Source of the DNA: JACKBJ01 sp964549495
GTDB taxonomy: Bacteria > Chloroflexota > Anaerolineae > Epilineales > Epilineaceae
DNA length: 30,084 nt
Assembly: GCA_964549495.1 (NCBI GenBank)
Contig: CAZJWJ010000064.1
Span: 1 to 30,084, forward strand
Reading direction: 5' to 3'
The notes under the pieces were generated by a model that saw only the letters and a list, made by a program, of their open reading frames with translations, did not search any database and had not been told where the DNA came from. The translations under genes were made by a program, and so were the position numbers. Shown here piece by piece: positions 15,157-23,193 of this stretch (positions are counted from its first letter, which is position 1; each line of letters opens with the position of its first letter).

Positions 15157-18090
15157 TCATGCCTGGCGGCCGACCGACCCGTCGACCGCGGCCAGAGGGC
15201 ATGCCGGCAGCCGCCCGCCCCTGCCGCGCCGATCGGCCAGCCAGCCTTCGAGCGCGTCCAGCCAAGGATCGTCCGGCGAGGCCTTTGCTAGCGCCTCGAT
15301 CTGGGCCTCGGCGGCATCGTACCAACCGGCCCGGATCGAGAGGAGGATGTGGGCGCGCGCTTGGCTCGCTCGCCAGTCCGGCCGCTCCGGCGCTCCGGCC
15401 AGGGAGGCCAGCAAGGCCTCGCGATCGACACCTCGGGCCAAGATCCAGTCGAGTCGCTCCGTCGCGGTGTCGAAGTCGCCACCATCCTGCAGGCCGGCCC
15501 GCAGCAGCCCGGCCGCCGCGCGCAGCAAGGTCGGATCCAGCTCCAGCGCGCGCCGATAGCCCGACGCGGCCCACTGGATCTCGCCCATGCGCTCGTGGAG
15601 CGCGGCCTGCTCGAGCAGGGCTCGGGGCTGCTTGGGATGAAGCTCGAGCGCCGCCGCGTAGTGTTCGGCCGCCATGCGCCACCAGCTTTCGGCTTCGGCG
15701 GCCGTGCTCGCGGCATCACCCCGGGCTCGCAGGAGGTCGCCCGACCGCAAGGCCAGATAATCGTCCGGGGCCATGTCGAAGGCGCGGTCCAGGGCGCTTC
15801 GCGCCGCCTCGAAACCGGCCCTGCGTTCGTCTGCTGCCAGATCGGGTTGGCGCAAGCGCGCCTCGTGGGCGCTGGCCAAGAGGGCCAGGTAGACCGCTTG
15901 TTGGTGCCAGAGATCACGAGCCCGCTGCAAGGCCTCGATGGAGTCCGAGATCTCGGCCCGCGCCAGATGCTCCTGGCCGCGCCGGGCCCAGACGTCGGCC
16001 CGCATGGGGCGCAGAGCCAGGAGGTAGCCCGCGGCCAGCAGCAGGGTCGAGATGGACAGCGCCAGCACCAGCGGAAGCGCCCGGCCGCGCGGCGGACGGC
16101 CTTCGGCCCCCGGCGGCGATCCGTGTTGGCCGGCGCCGAGCCTGCTGCCGACCCGCAGGCTGCCGATCATGAGGCTCCCGATCAGGGTGAGGCCATAGAC
16201 GTGGATCTCGGCCGCCGGCTGCTTTCCGATCATCGCCAGCAGCAGCGCCAGGGCCAGCGGGCCGGCCGCGCGCGCGATGCGCCGCCGGCCCGCATGCGCC
16301 CGGCCAGCGGCGGCGAGATCGGCCTGGATCCAGGTGGCCGGCAGGAGCAGCCAGAGCGGCCAGGCGGCCAGGCTGGCCTCCGGCGATGGCAGGAGCAGGG
16401 GCGCCATCAAGACCGTGGCGACCGCCAGGCCCTCCACCAGTCCTTCCGATGTGGCCCGTCGACGTGCCGTTTCGTCGGGCTTCGCGATCCGGCTCCCTCC
16501 GGCTGCGGCCTCGGGCCGCGCCGGCCCGGCCGCCAGGAGCCCGAAGCCGATCCAGAGCAGGCCGTCGCCGGCGGCGGTCGGCAGGCCGACCATCGCCTCG
16601 ACCCAGTGGGCGCCGATGCTCGAAAGGATCCCGAGCGTCAGCCAGCCGCCGGCATCGATGCTCGGGGCGGCATGCCCGGCCCGTCGCTGCCGAGCGCGCC
16701 GAGCGGCCAGCCAGGCCGCTGCGACCAGGGCGCCGGCCAGCAGCCCGGCCATGGCGGCCGGCGCGGCCAGGGCCGGGCGGCCCCCGACCGCGGGCAGCAG
16801 CCAGCCCAGGCCCGTGCCGATGATCATGGACGCGGCCAGCGCACTCCGATCGGGCCGGCCGAACAAGAGCCCCAGGCGGCGCAGACCTCGGTCGAAGGCC
16901 GCCCAGTGGAGCAGGAGGAGGCTGGCCAGGCCGAGCAGGCCGGCCGTGGACCAGGTCTCCCAGAGCAGGTTGTGGGCCCGGTCGAAGTACTGCTCCGGGG
17001 CCAGCTGGATGGCCGCGTCGGGCAGCTGTCGCGGCAGGACGTAGGACAGGTTGTCCGGCCCGTAGCCCGTTAGCCAGCGCGCGGGCTCGGCCCGGGCCAG
17101 TTCGGCCATGGCCTCCCAGACCGCCTGGCGCGCACGGAAGGTGCGCGAGTCCGGATCGAGCAGGTCCGCGAGGCGGCCCAGACCCGGCAGGCCGGCACCG
17201 GCCAGCGCCACCAGGGCCAGCAGGGCCAGCGCGGCGGCGGCCAGCGCGCCGGAGGCGCGGCGGACCCGAGCCCCGCACAGCGCGGCCAGCAGCGCCAGCA
17301 GGACCAGGCCCGTCGCCATGCCCAAGAGCGGACCGCGACTCTGGCTGGCCAGCAGGCCGGCCACGGCCAGGACGAAGGCCAATCCGTAGGCGAGGGGCGG
17401 ACCGATGCTGGCGGATCGGCCGGCCCGCCGGTCCGCCCGCGCTGCGGCCAGGGCCGCCAGGCAGATCGGCGCCGCCATGGCCAGCCAGGCGCCCAGGAAG
17501 ATGGGATTGCCCAGCGGGCCGAAGGCGCGTTCCGAGGGTCCGCTGCCGTAGATGTCCCAATGCAGGCTGTCGATGCCCAGGCGTTGGAGCAGGGCGTAGA
17601 GCGCCGCTGGCACCGTCGCCAGCGCGACGGCGCGCGACCAGCGCGTCCCGGCCTCGTCGCCAGAGCCGGTGGCCCGGGCTGCGGCGAAGAGGAGGAGCAA
17701 GGCCAGGCCGGCCCAGAGCCCTTGGCCCCGGCGGTAGGCGCCCCAGAGCGCCACCTGGCTTTGAGGCGCGAGCCAGCTGGACAGGACCAGGCTGGCGGAG
17801 AAGGCGGTGCCGGCCAGCGGGAGGGGGTGGAGCCAGCCTTCGATCAAGGCCCGCGGATCCGGGCGGGAGCCGAGGGCTCGCAGCGACAAACCGGCTAGCC
17901 CGAGCAGCGCCAGCAGGATCAGCCAAGCCCACTTGTCGGGCTCGAAGACGCGCGCCGAGCGCGGATTGAAGTAGAGCACGGCCACCAGGATGGCGGCCGG
18001 CCAGACCATGGAGGCCAGCTGCCCGCCAGCGGTGGCCAGATCGAAGCGCCCCGGCCAGGCCGGTCGTCGCGCCCCGGGCTGCTCGCGCAT
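15157..18090 (-). CDS. O-antigen ligase/polymerase-like membrane protein with C-terminal TPRs
   Basis: The protein has 977 residues. Residues about 28-690 carry many membrane helices with the Wzy/WaaL family landmarks: ALWGAYRRGQGLWAG (114-128), ERAFGPLGNPIFLGAWLA (187-204), LLASQSRGPLLGMATG (246-261), LTGYGPDNLSYVLP (340-353) and FDRAHNLLWETWSTAGLLGL (369-388), with H373 in the catalytic-type loop. Residues about 696-955 are soluble TPR-like helices (AAEHYAAALELHPKQPRALL, SGYRRALELDPTLLRAAAG). It either polymerises repeat units or joins glycans to an acceptor; the family does not allow a decision. TPR-fused members are known. It starts 13 nt after the atypical regulator's stop, so the regulator and export genes are co-transcribed. 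Confidence 0.88.
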   Translation of the reverse strand: MREQPGARRPAWPGRFDLATAGGQLASMVWPAAILVAVLYFNPRSARVFEPDKWAWLILLALLGLAGLSLRALGSRPDPRALIEGWLHPLPLAGTAFSASLVLSSWLAPQSQVALWGAYRRGQGLWAGLALLLLFAAARATGSGDEAGTRWSRAVALATVPAALYALLQRLGIDSLHWDIYGSGPSERAFGPLGNPIFLGAWLAMAAPICLAALAAARADRRAGRSASIGPPLAYGLAFVLAVAGLLASQSRGPLLGMATGLVLLALLAALCGARVRRASGALAAAALALLALVALAGAGLPGLGRLADLLDPDSRTFRARQAVWEAMAELARAEPARWLTGYGPDNLSYVLPRQLPDAAIQLAPEQYFDRAHNLLWETWSTAGLLGLASLLLLHWAAFDRGLRRLGLLFGRPDRSALAASMIIGTGLGWLLPAVGGRPALAAPAAMAGLLAGALVAAAWLAARRARQRRAGHAAPSIDAGGWLTLGILSSIGAHWVEAMVGLPTAAGDGLLWIGFGLLAAGPARPEAAAGGSRIAKPDETARRRATSEGLVEGLAVATVLMAPLLLPSPEASLAAWPLWLLLPATWIQADLAAAGRAHAGRRRIARAAGPLALALLLAMIGKQPAAEIHVYGLTLIGSLMIGSLRVGSRLGAGQHGSPPGAEGRPPRGRALPLVLALSISTLLLAAGYLLALRPMRADVWARRGQEHLARAEISDSIEALQRARDLWHQQAVYLALLASAHEARLRQPDLAADERRAGFEAARSALDRAFDMAPDDYLALRSGDLLRARGDAASTAAEAESWWRMAAEHYAAALELHPKQPRALLEQAALHERMGEIQWAASGYRRALELDPTLLRAAAGLLRAGLQDGGDFDTATERLDWILARGVDREALLASLAGAPERPDWRASQARAHILLSIRAGWYDAAEAQIEALAKASPDDPWLDALEGWLADRRGRGGRLPACPLAAVDGSVGRQA

Positions 18091-18103
18091 CCCCAGCCCT
18101 CGC

Positions 18104-18772
18104 TCAGTCCAGGCGGCTGACGAAGCGGTAGCCGGCTCCCGGATCGGTCACGATGGTGTCGGGCTGGTTGGGATCGGGCTCGACCTTCTGGCGCAGCCGC
18201 CAGACGTACTGCTTGAGCACCTCGGTGGGTTGGTCGCGCTTGCCGTCGCGTCCCCAGACCGCCTCGAGGATCTCGTCGTGGCCCAGGGTCTGGTCGCGAT
18301 GCTTGATCAGGTGGCGCAGCAGGCGGAACTCGCGCGGCGTGAGCTTGGCCGGTTGGCCGCGCACCCAGACCTGGCGCGTGCCGAAGTTGACCCACAGCCG
18401 GCGATCGACGTAGATCGAGATCGTCTCCTCGCCGGGTGCGCTTCTCACGCCGGTGCGGCGGAGCACGGCCTCGCAACGGGCCGCGATCTCGTCCGGATGG
18501 GCCGCACGCAGAACGCAGTCCTCGGCGCCCAGCTCGAAGCCCCGGCGCATGGCCTCGGCATCCGGCACGATCAACAGGCGGCGGGCGGCGATGGACTCGA
18601 TCAGCTCCCAGTCCTCCCGGCCCAGATCGATCACCGCCAGCTCGCATTCGACCTCGGCCGGCTGCTCGGAGCGCGGGATCACCTCGAAGCCGGCATCGTC
18701 CAGCGCCTCGGCCAGGGCGCCGGCGAGGGCATGATCACTGCTTTGGACCAGGACTCGTCGCTTGTGGCTCAC
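18104..18772 (-). CDS. OmpR-like regulator with a degenerate receiver domain
   Basis: The 222-residue protein has a receiver-like N-terminal half and a complete winged-helix DNA-binding half (about 120-222: LTPREFRLLRHLIKHRDQTL, DEILEAVWG, LKQYVWRLRQKVEPDP, GYRFVS). The receiver is altered: the acidic pair that binds Mg is S11-S12 (RVLVQSSD), the switch Thr/Ser position is V69 (LLIVPDA), and the conserved Lys is R89. The phospho-acceptor aspartate D49 (AVIDLG) is kept. Such pseudo-receivers usually do not depend on phosphorylation. The start is GTG 18772. It is the first gene of the polysaccharide operon, 13 nt before the ligase gene, and so is a good candidate for direct control of that operon, including itself. 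Its activity signal is unknown. Confidence 0.88.
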   Translation of the reverse strand: MSHKRRVLVQSSDHALAGALAEALDDAGFEVIPRSEQPAEVECELAVIDLGREDWELIESIAARRLLIVPDAEAMRRGFELGAEDCVLRAAHPDEIAARCEAVLRRTGVRSAPGEETISIYVDRRLWVNFGTRQVWVRGQPAKLTPREFRLLRHLIKHRDQTLGHDEILEAVWGRDGKRDQPTEVLKQYVWRLRQKVEPDPNQPDTIVTDPGAGYRFVSRLD

Positions 18773-18826
18773 GATCTTCCGTCGCTCGGGGCTCGTCGCG
18801 CAGTGGGCTTGCCGCGTCGGGGGTCA

Positions 18827-18832
18827 AGCATA
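18827..18832 (-). promoter_or_regulatory. -10 box for the regulator/polysaccharide operon
   Basis: The minus strand reads TATGCT about 55 nt upstream of GTG 18772, in the 187-base gap after the response regulator gene. No clear -35 is seen, which would fit a promoter needing an activator. It would drive some 12 kb of genes. Confidence 0.4.
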
Positions 18833-18907
18833 GGCGCTCGAGGGCCGGGCGCCGAACCGCCGGTCTGCTGGCGGCATGCGTCTCGCTGTCAGGTAACTCG
18901 CCCGCGC

Positions 18908-18929
18908 CATGGACCGCCTTCGATCCATG
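18908..18929. terminator. imperfect hairpin after the response regulator gene
   Basis: CATGGA and TCCATG flank a 10-nt loop in the gap between the response regulator stop (18960) and the next gene. Together with the 17-nt hairpin directly beside it, it may end or slow transcription from the kinase operon. There is no T-tract. Confidence 0.25.
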
Positions 18930-18933
18930 TGCC

Positions 18934-18950
18934 GCGCCGAGTTCCGGCGC
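18934..18950. repeat. 17-nt hairpin repeat, copy 1
   Basis: GCGCCG-AGTTC-CGGCGC (plus strand) forms a perfect 6-bp stem with a 5-nt loop, 10 nt past the stop of the response regulator gene. An identical copy stands at 24657-24673, 10 nt past the stop of the metallopeptidase gene. The bases up to the stop are also similar. Confidence 0.7.
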
Positions 18951-18959
18951 ATGGCGAGC

Positions 18960-19691
18960 TCAGGACGCGTCCTTGCCGTTCTGGCCCGCGACGGAGGCCG
19001 GATGGGTCTGGAAGCGATAGCCGATGCCCCGCTCGGTGCGCACGTAGCGCGGCCGGCGCGGATCGGGCTCGATCTTGCGGCGCAGATGGTGTAGGTGCAC
19101 CCGCAAGGTGGCCTCGGCGTCCTCGTAGGACTCGCCCCAGACGGCCTGCAGAAGGTCGCTGGAGGGGATGGGCTGGTTGGGATGCTGGACCAAATAGCGC
19201 AGGATGCCGAACTCGATCGGGGTCAGGGCCACCGCCTCGCCGTCGACCACCACGTCGCGGGTGGCCAAGTCGACCATCAGGTGCTCGTCGGCGTAGCGCG
19301 CCGGCCGCTCCAGGTAGGGTCGCTCCTCGGCGCGCTTCATCACCGATCGCACGCGCAGCTGCAACTCGTCGATGTCGAAGGGCTTGGCCAGGTAGTCGTC
19401 GGCGCCCAGCTCCAGGCCGCGCACGCGCGACTCGAGCTCGCCGGAGGCGGTGACCATGATGATCGGCGTGTCCCAGACCTCGCGGATGCGCTGGCAGGTC
19501 AGCCAGCCGTCCATCAGGGGCATGGCGATGTCCAGGATGATCAGGTCGGGCCGCATCTCGTAGGCCAGGCGTAGGGCCGAGAGCCCGTCGCTGGCCTCGA
19601 TGACCTCGAGGTCGTCGGCCCGGAGCGCCATCTTGAGGAGTGCCCGCGCATCGGGCTCGTCGTCGACGATGAGGATGCGCTTTCGCTTCAC
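18960..19691 (-). CDS. OmpR/PhoB-type response regulator
   Basis: The 243-residue regulator has a canonical receiver: acidic pair D10-D11 (ILIVDDEPD), phospho-acceptor D54 (LIILDIAMPLMDGW), T81 (IIMVTAS) and K103 (DDYLAKPFDIDEL). The winged-helix half carries LTPIEFGILRYLVQHPNQPI, LLQAVWGESYED, LRVHLHHLRRKIEPDP and GIGYRF. GTG 19691 overlaps the kinase stop (GTGA), so kinase and regulator are translationally coupled and surely partners. Compared with the neighbouring atypical regulator at 18104-18772 it keeps all receiver residues, which makes the two a contrasting pair. Targets are not shown; the adjacent polysaccharide operon is the obvious candidate. Confidence 0.93.
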   Translation of the reverse strand: MKRKRILIVDDEPDARALLKMALRADDLEVIEASDGLSALRLAYEMRPDLIILDIAMPLMDGWLTCQRIREVWDTPIIMVTASGELESRVRGLELGADDYLAKPFDIDELQLRVRSVMKRAEERPYLERPARYADEHLMVDLATRDVVVDGEAVALTPIEFGILRYLVQHPNQPIPSSDLLQAVWGESYEDAEATLRVHLHHLRRKIEPDPRRPRYVRTERGIGYRFQTHPASVAGQNGKDAS

Positions 19692-20866
19692 GATTCCTCC
19701 TCGCCGGCGGCCGGCAGGCTCAGGCTCATGCAGGTGCCGCTGCGCGAGGTGCGCGAGATCCACAGCCGGCCACCGTGGGCGGCGGCGATGTTGCGGGCCA
19801 AGTACAGGCCCAGGCCGTAGCCTTCCTTGCCGGCCGAGCTGCGGCCGCGGCCAAAGGGCGCGAAGACGCGCTCGACATCCTCGGGCGCGATGCCCGGACC
19901 GTCGTCACAGACCTGCACGAGCACGTGGTTTCCGGAGGGCTCGATGATCACCTGGACCCGGCCGCCGGCGGCGTACTTGGCCGCGTTGTCCAGCAGATGC
20001 TCGAGTACCTGGCCCAGCTGAACCCGGTCGCCGCGCGCCCTGGGGGTGCCGCTGGCGACGCGGACCTCGAAGCGGGTGCCGAGATCGGCATCCTCGGCCG
20101 CCAGGCGGAAAGGCTCGATCATCTCCCGCGTGAAGTCGGCCATGTCGATCGGCTCCGGGCGCATCAAGAGGCGTCCGTCGGCCGCCACGGCGTCGAGCAA
20201 GGCCTCGAGCCGCGCCACCAGGCGCGCGCTCTGGCCCTCGATGATCTGCAGGGCCTGGCGCACGCTGGCCAGATCGCCGGCCTCCAGGTTGCGGCCGGCC
20301 AATTGGGCCCCCACGCGCACCATCGACAGCGGGGAGCGCAGATCGTGGCCGATGAGCGCCAGGAAGTCGTCGCGGGCCTTGTCGTCCAGCCGGCCGGCGG
20401 AGGCCAACTCCATGCCCATGTCGATCATGGCCGCCGATGCCTCGAGCATCGAGCGCTCGGCCGGCGACCAGTCGCCCTGGCGCCGGAGGGCCAGGATGCC
20501 CGAAGGCTTGGGAGCGCCGGGGATGGGAATGCAGAGCCACTGACCATCGACGGCCGGCTGGCCGGCCAGGGCTTCTTCGAGTGCTTCCAGACTTGGCGAG
20601 CCGCGTACGCTGGCCTCGGCGGCGCGGAAGGTGGCGGCCATCACCGGTCCTTCCTCGTCGAGCCAGAGCTCGCAGGCATCGGCCTGCATCATGTCGACCA
20701 CCGTCCGCGCCACCGCGGGCAGGAAGGCCAGGCGGTCGACCGCTCCGGTGGCAGCGCGGCCGATCTCGGCCAGCAAGGCCAGTCGGCGGGCATCGATGCC
20801 CGCCGTCGTAGCCTCGTTGCCGGTGACCGCGGGCGCCAGGTCGACTCGAGGGGCGGAGCCGTTCAT
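19688..20866 (-). CDS. GAF-domain sensor histidine kinase
   Basis: The 392-residue kinase is soluble by sequence, with no membrane helix. A GAF-like sensor covers about 26-155 (LALLAEIGRAATGAVDRLAF, then PSGILALRRQGDWSPAERSML). The HisKA domain follows with the phospho-histidine H174 in FLALIGHDLRSPLSMVRVG. The ATP-binding domain has the N box LEHLLDNAAKYA (N294), the G1 box CDDGPGIAPEDVERVF (320-335) and the G2 box GYGLGLYLARNIAAAHGG. It senses an internal signal, perhaps a small ligand or redox state, that cannot be named. It is divergent from the ChlID gene; an AT-rich patch between them holds the promoter. It is coupled to the response regulator downstream. Confidence 0.93.
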   Translation of the reverse strand: MNGSAPRVDLAPAVTGNEATTAGIDARRLALLAEIGRAATGAVDRLAFLPAVARTVVDMMQADACELWLDEEGPVMAATFRAAEASVRGSPSLEALEEALAGQPAVDGQWLCIPIPGAPKPSGILALRRQGDWSPAERSMLEASAAMIDMGMELASAGRLDDKARDDFLALIGHDLRSPLSMVRVGAQLAGRNLEAGDLASVRQALQIIEGQSARLVARLEALLDAVAADGRLLMRPEPIDMADFTREMIEPFRLAAEDADLGTRFEVRVASGTPRARGDRVQLGQVLEHLLDNAAKYAAGGRVQVIIEPSGNHVLVQVCDDGPGIAPEDVERVFAPFGRGRSSAGKEGYGLGLYLARNIAAAHGGRLWISRTSRSGTCMSLSLPAAGEEES

Positions 20867-20893
20867 GCCGGCGACCCTACCGCGTTTCGGGAT

Positions 20894-20899
20894 TTCATA
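20894..20899 (-). promoter_or_regulatory. extended -10 box for the histidine kinase operon
   Basis: The minus strand reads TGT then TATGAA within the only AT-rich patch of the 170-base divergent gap (about 20891-20912). The leader would be roughly 20-25 nt, with TAGGG ahead of the ATG at 20866. Confidence 0.4.
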
Positions 20900-21022
20900 A
20901 CATTACTTTTACCACGCGCGGGTCCGATTGTCCAGCAAGCCGGCCCGCGCACGCTCGCTTCGCGACGGCATTGCACGGAAATCACACGCGTCGGCACGCG
21001 GGATGCCCACTGGGCTGCATGC

Positions 21023-21028
21023 TATACT
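21023..21028 (+). promoter_or_regulatory. extended -10 box of the ChlID gene, probably giving a leaderless mRNA
   Basis: TGC followed by TATACT ends 8 nt before the GTG start at 21037. As at 1724-1729, transcription should start at the initiation codon and no Shine-Dalgarno site can fit. No -35 box was recognised, as expected for extended -10 promoters. Confidence 0.5.
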
Positions 21029-21036
21029 GACGCGCC

Positions 21037-23106
21037 GTGATCCACCGTTACCCCTTCTCCGCCATCGTCGGCCAGGATGCGCTGCGGCGCGCCCTGGTCC
21101 TCAGCGCGGTGCGTCCGGACATCGGCGGGGTCTTGATCCGCGGCGAGCGCGGCACCGCCAAGAGCACCGCCGCCCGCGCCTTGGCCCTGCTCCTGCCTTC
21201 GGTCCGCGCCGTGGCCGGCTGCCACTTCGGTTGCGATCCGGATGCGCCGGCCGAGACGCGCTGCGACGAATGCCAGGCGCGCGTGCGGGCCGGCGAGCGT
21301 CTGGAGGTCGTCGATCGCGCCACCGCCTTCGTCGACCTGCCCATCGGCGCCACCGAGGACCGCGTCGTCGGCACCTTGGACATCCAGGCGGTGCTGGCCT
21401 CCGGCGAGCGTCACTTCGAGCCGGGACTCTTGGCCTCGGCCAACCGCGGCGTGCTCTACGTCGACGAGGTCAACCTGCTGGACGACCACGTGGTCGACGC
21501 CTTGCTGGATGCCGCGGCCATGGGCGTCAACTTCGTCGAGCGCGAAGGGGTCTCCTTCACCCACCCGGCTCGCTTCATCCTGATCGGCACGATGAACCCC
21601 GAGGAAGGCGATCTGCGGCCGCAGCTCACCGATCGCTTCGGCCTCTCGGTCGAGGTGCATGCCGTGGAGAGCGTGGAGCAGCGCACCGAGATCTTGCGCC
21701 GGCGGCTGGCCTTCGACGACGATCCGGCCACCTTCTCGGCGCTCTGGGCCGAGGAGGAGGATGCCTTGCGGCGGGCCATCGTGGCCGCGCGGCAGCGCCT
21801 GCCGGAGGTGCGGATCCGCGATCGCGATCTGCGCCTGACGGCCGAGATGGTCGGCGCGGCCCGCGTGGACGGACATCGCGCCGAGCTGGCCATCCTCAAG
21901 ACGGCGCAGGCCAATGCGGCCTTCGAGGGACGCGATCATCTGAAGCTCGAGGATCTGTCCCTGGCCGCGCGCCTGGCGCTGCCACACCGCATGCGGCGTG
22001 GGCTCTTCGAGGGCGAGGCGGCCGACCTGTCCAGCATCGACGCCGTCTTGGAGCGCTACGACGAGGGTGACGAGCCCGACGAATCCGGCGAGCCGGGCGG
22101 CGCGCATCCCGGCCAGAGCCCGCCCGGCGAGGGGGGCGATGGTGCCGGCGATGCCGCGGAGCCAGGCGAGGGCGGTGGCGAGGGCGCCCCGGCGGACGCC
22201 ACCTCGGCCGGCGGACAGCCCCGGCCGGGCCATGGCCAGGCCTCCGAGGGCGGCGACGAGCGGCCGGTGGCCAGCGCCGAGCCCCTGGCGGTGCAGGCGG
22301 CCGATGCCAGCCTGGAGCGGATGACGCGTCGGGCCAGCGGCCGGCGTAGCCTGACCCGGGCCGACACGCGCCGAGGCCGCTACGTGCGGTCCGAGCCGGC
22401 CGAGGACCGACTGGACGACATCGCCTTCGACGCCAGCCTGCGGGCGGCGGCGCTTCGTCAGGCGCCGCTGGAGCCGGGAACTGCGGTGCGGGTGGTGCCT
22501 GCGGATCTGCAGCGCAAGGTGCGCATGCGCAAGACCGGCAACCTGGTGCTCTTCCTGGTCGACGCCAGCTGGAGCATGGCCACCGCCGAGCGCCTGGTGG
22601 CGGCCAAGGGGGCGGTGCTCTCGCTTCTGGTCGATGCCTACCAGCGTCGCGACCGCGTGGCCCTGGCGGTCTTCCGCCGGCGGGACACGCGGGTGGTCCT
22701 GCCCTTTACCTCCAGCGTTTCGATGGCCCGCAAGCGATTGGTCGACATCGCCGTCGGCGGCAAGACGCCCCTCTCCAGCGCCCTCTACACCGCCGACCGG
22801 CTCTTCGAGCGCGAGCTCCTGCGCGATCCGACGGCCCTGCCGCTCCTGGTACTCCTGACCGACGGCGCCGGCAACATCTCGCTCAGCGGTCGTCCGCCCG
22901 CCGAGGAGCAGCGTCTCTTGGCCGCGCGGCTGCGGGGCCGCGGCGTGCGCTCGCTGGTCATCGACCTCTACAGCAAGCGGGGCTTGTTGGCCCACTCACC
23001 GGCGGCCGAGCTGGCCCGCCAGCTGGGCGGCGAGCTCTGCCCGGTGCAGAGCCTGCAAGCCGACAAGGTGGCCCAGCAGGTCCGCTCGCGACTGCTCGAG
23101 GGCTGA
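21037..23106 (+). CDS. fused ChlI-ChlD AAA+/VWA protein, chelatase-like (putative cobaltochelatase family)
   Basis: The 689-residue protein joins the two motor subunits of Mg/Co-chelatases. Residues 1-340 are the ChlI AAA+ part: PFSAIVGQDALRRALVLSA, Walker A GERGTAKST (36-44), four cysteines (62, 66, 76, 79), Walker B GVLYVDEVNLL (138-148), GTMNPEEGDLRPQLTDRFGL (184-203). Residues about 341-420 are an acidic Gly/Pro-rich linker as in ChlD. Residues about 500-689 are a VWA domain with a full MIDAS (DASWS 509-513, T577 in GGKTPLSSAL, D609 in LLTDGAGN). The start is GTG. In chelatases this machine works with a large ChlH/CobN subunit to insert Mg or Co into a tetrapyrrole, but no such gene or other tetrapyrrole gene is in the window, so the partner is unknown. 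Confidence 0.9.
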   Translation: MIHRYPFSAIVGQDALRRALVLSAVRPDIGGVLIRGERGTAKSTAARALALLLPSVRAVAGCHFGCDPDAPAETRCDECQARVRAGERLEVVDRATAFVDLPIGATEDRVVGTLDIQAVLASGERHFEPGLLASANRGVLYVDEVNLLDDHVVDALLDAAAMGVNFVEREGVSFTHPARFILIGTMNPEEGDLRPQLTDRFGLSVEVHAVESVEQRTEILRRRLAFDDDPATFSALWAEEEDALRRAIVAARQRLPEVRIRDRDLRLTAEMVGAARVDGHRAELAILKTAQANAAFEGRDHLKLEDLSLAARLALPHRMRRGLFEGEAADLSSIDAVLERYDEGDEPDESGEPGGAHPGQSPPGEGGDGAGDAAEPGEGGGEGAPADATSAGGQPRPGHGQASEGGDERPVASAEPLAVQAADASLERMTRRASGRRSLTRADTRRGRYVRSEPAEDRLDDIAFDASLRAAALRQAPLEPGTAVRVVPADLQRKVRMRKTGNLVLFLVDASWSMATAERLVAAKGAVLSLLVDAYQRRDRVALAVFRRRDTRVVLPFTSSVSMARKRLVDIAVGGKTPLSSALYTADRLFERELLRDPTALPLLVLLTDGAGNISLSGRPPAEEQRLLAARLRGRGVRSLVIDLYSKRGLLAHSPAAELARQLGGELCPVQSLQADKVAQQVRSRLLEG

Positions 23107-23115
23107 TCGAAGGAT

Positions 23116-23131
23116 CCGGTCGGAAGACCGG
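23116..23131. terminator. hairpin between convergent genes
   Basis: CCGGTC-GGAA-GACCGG is a perfect 6-bp stem closed by a GNRA tetraloop, 10 nt after the ChlID stop and in the 87-base gap facing the FecR-like gene's stop. It has no T-tract, but its position suits a bidirectional transcription end. Confidence 0.35.
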
Positions 23132-23193
23132 GCATGCTGCATCGGGATCCGGCGGGATGCCGTCTAGGCCACGTCACGTTTTCCAGACGCGCC

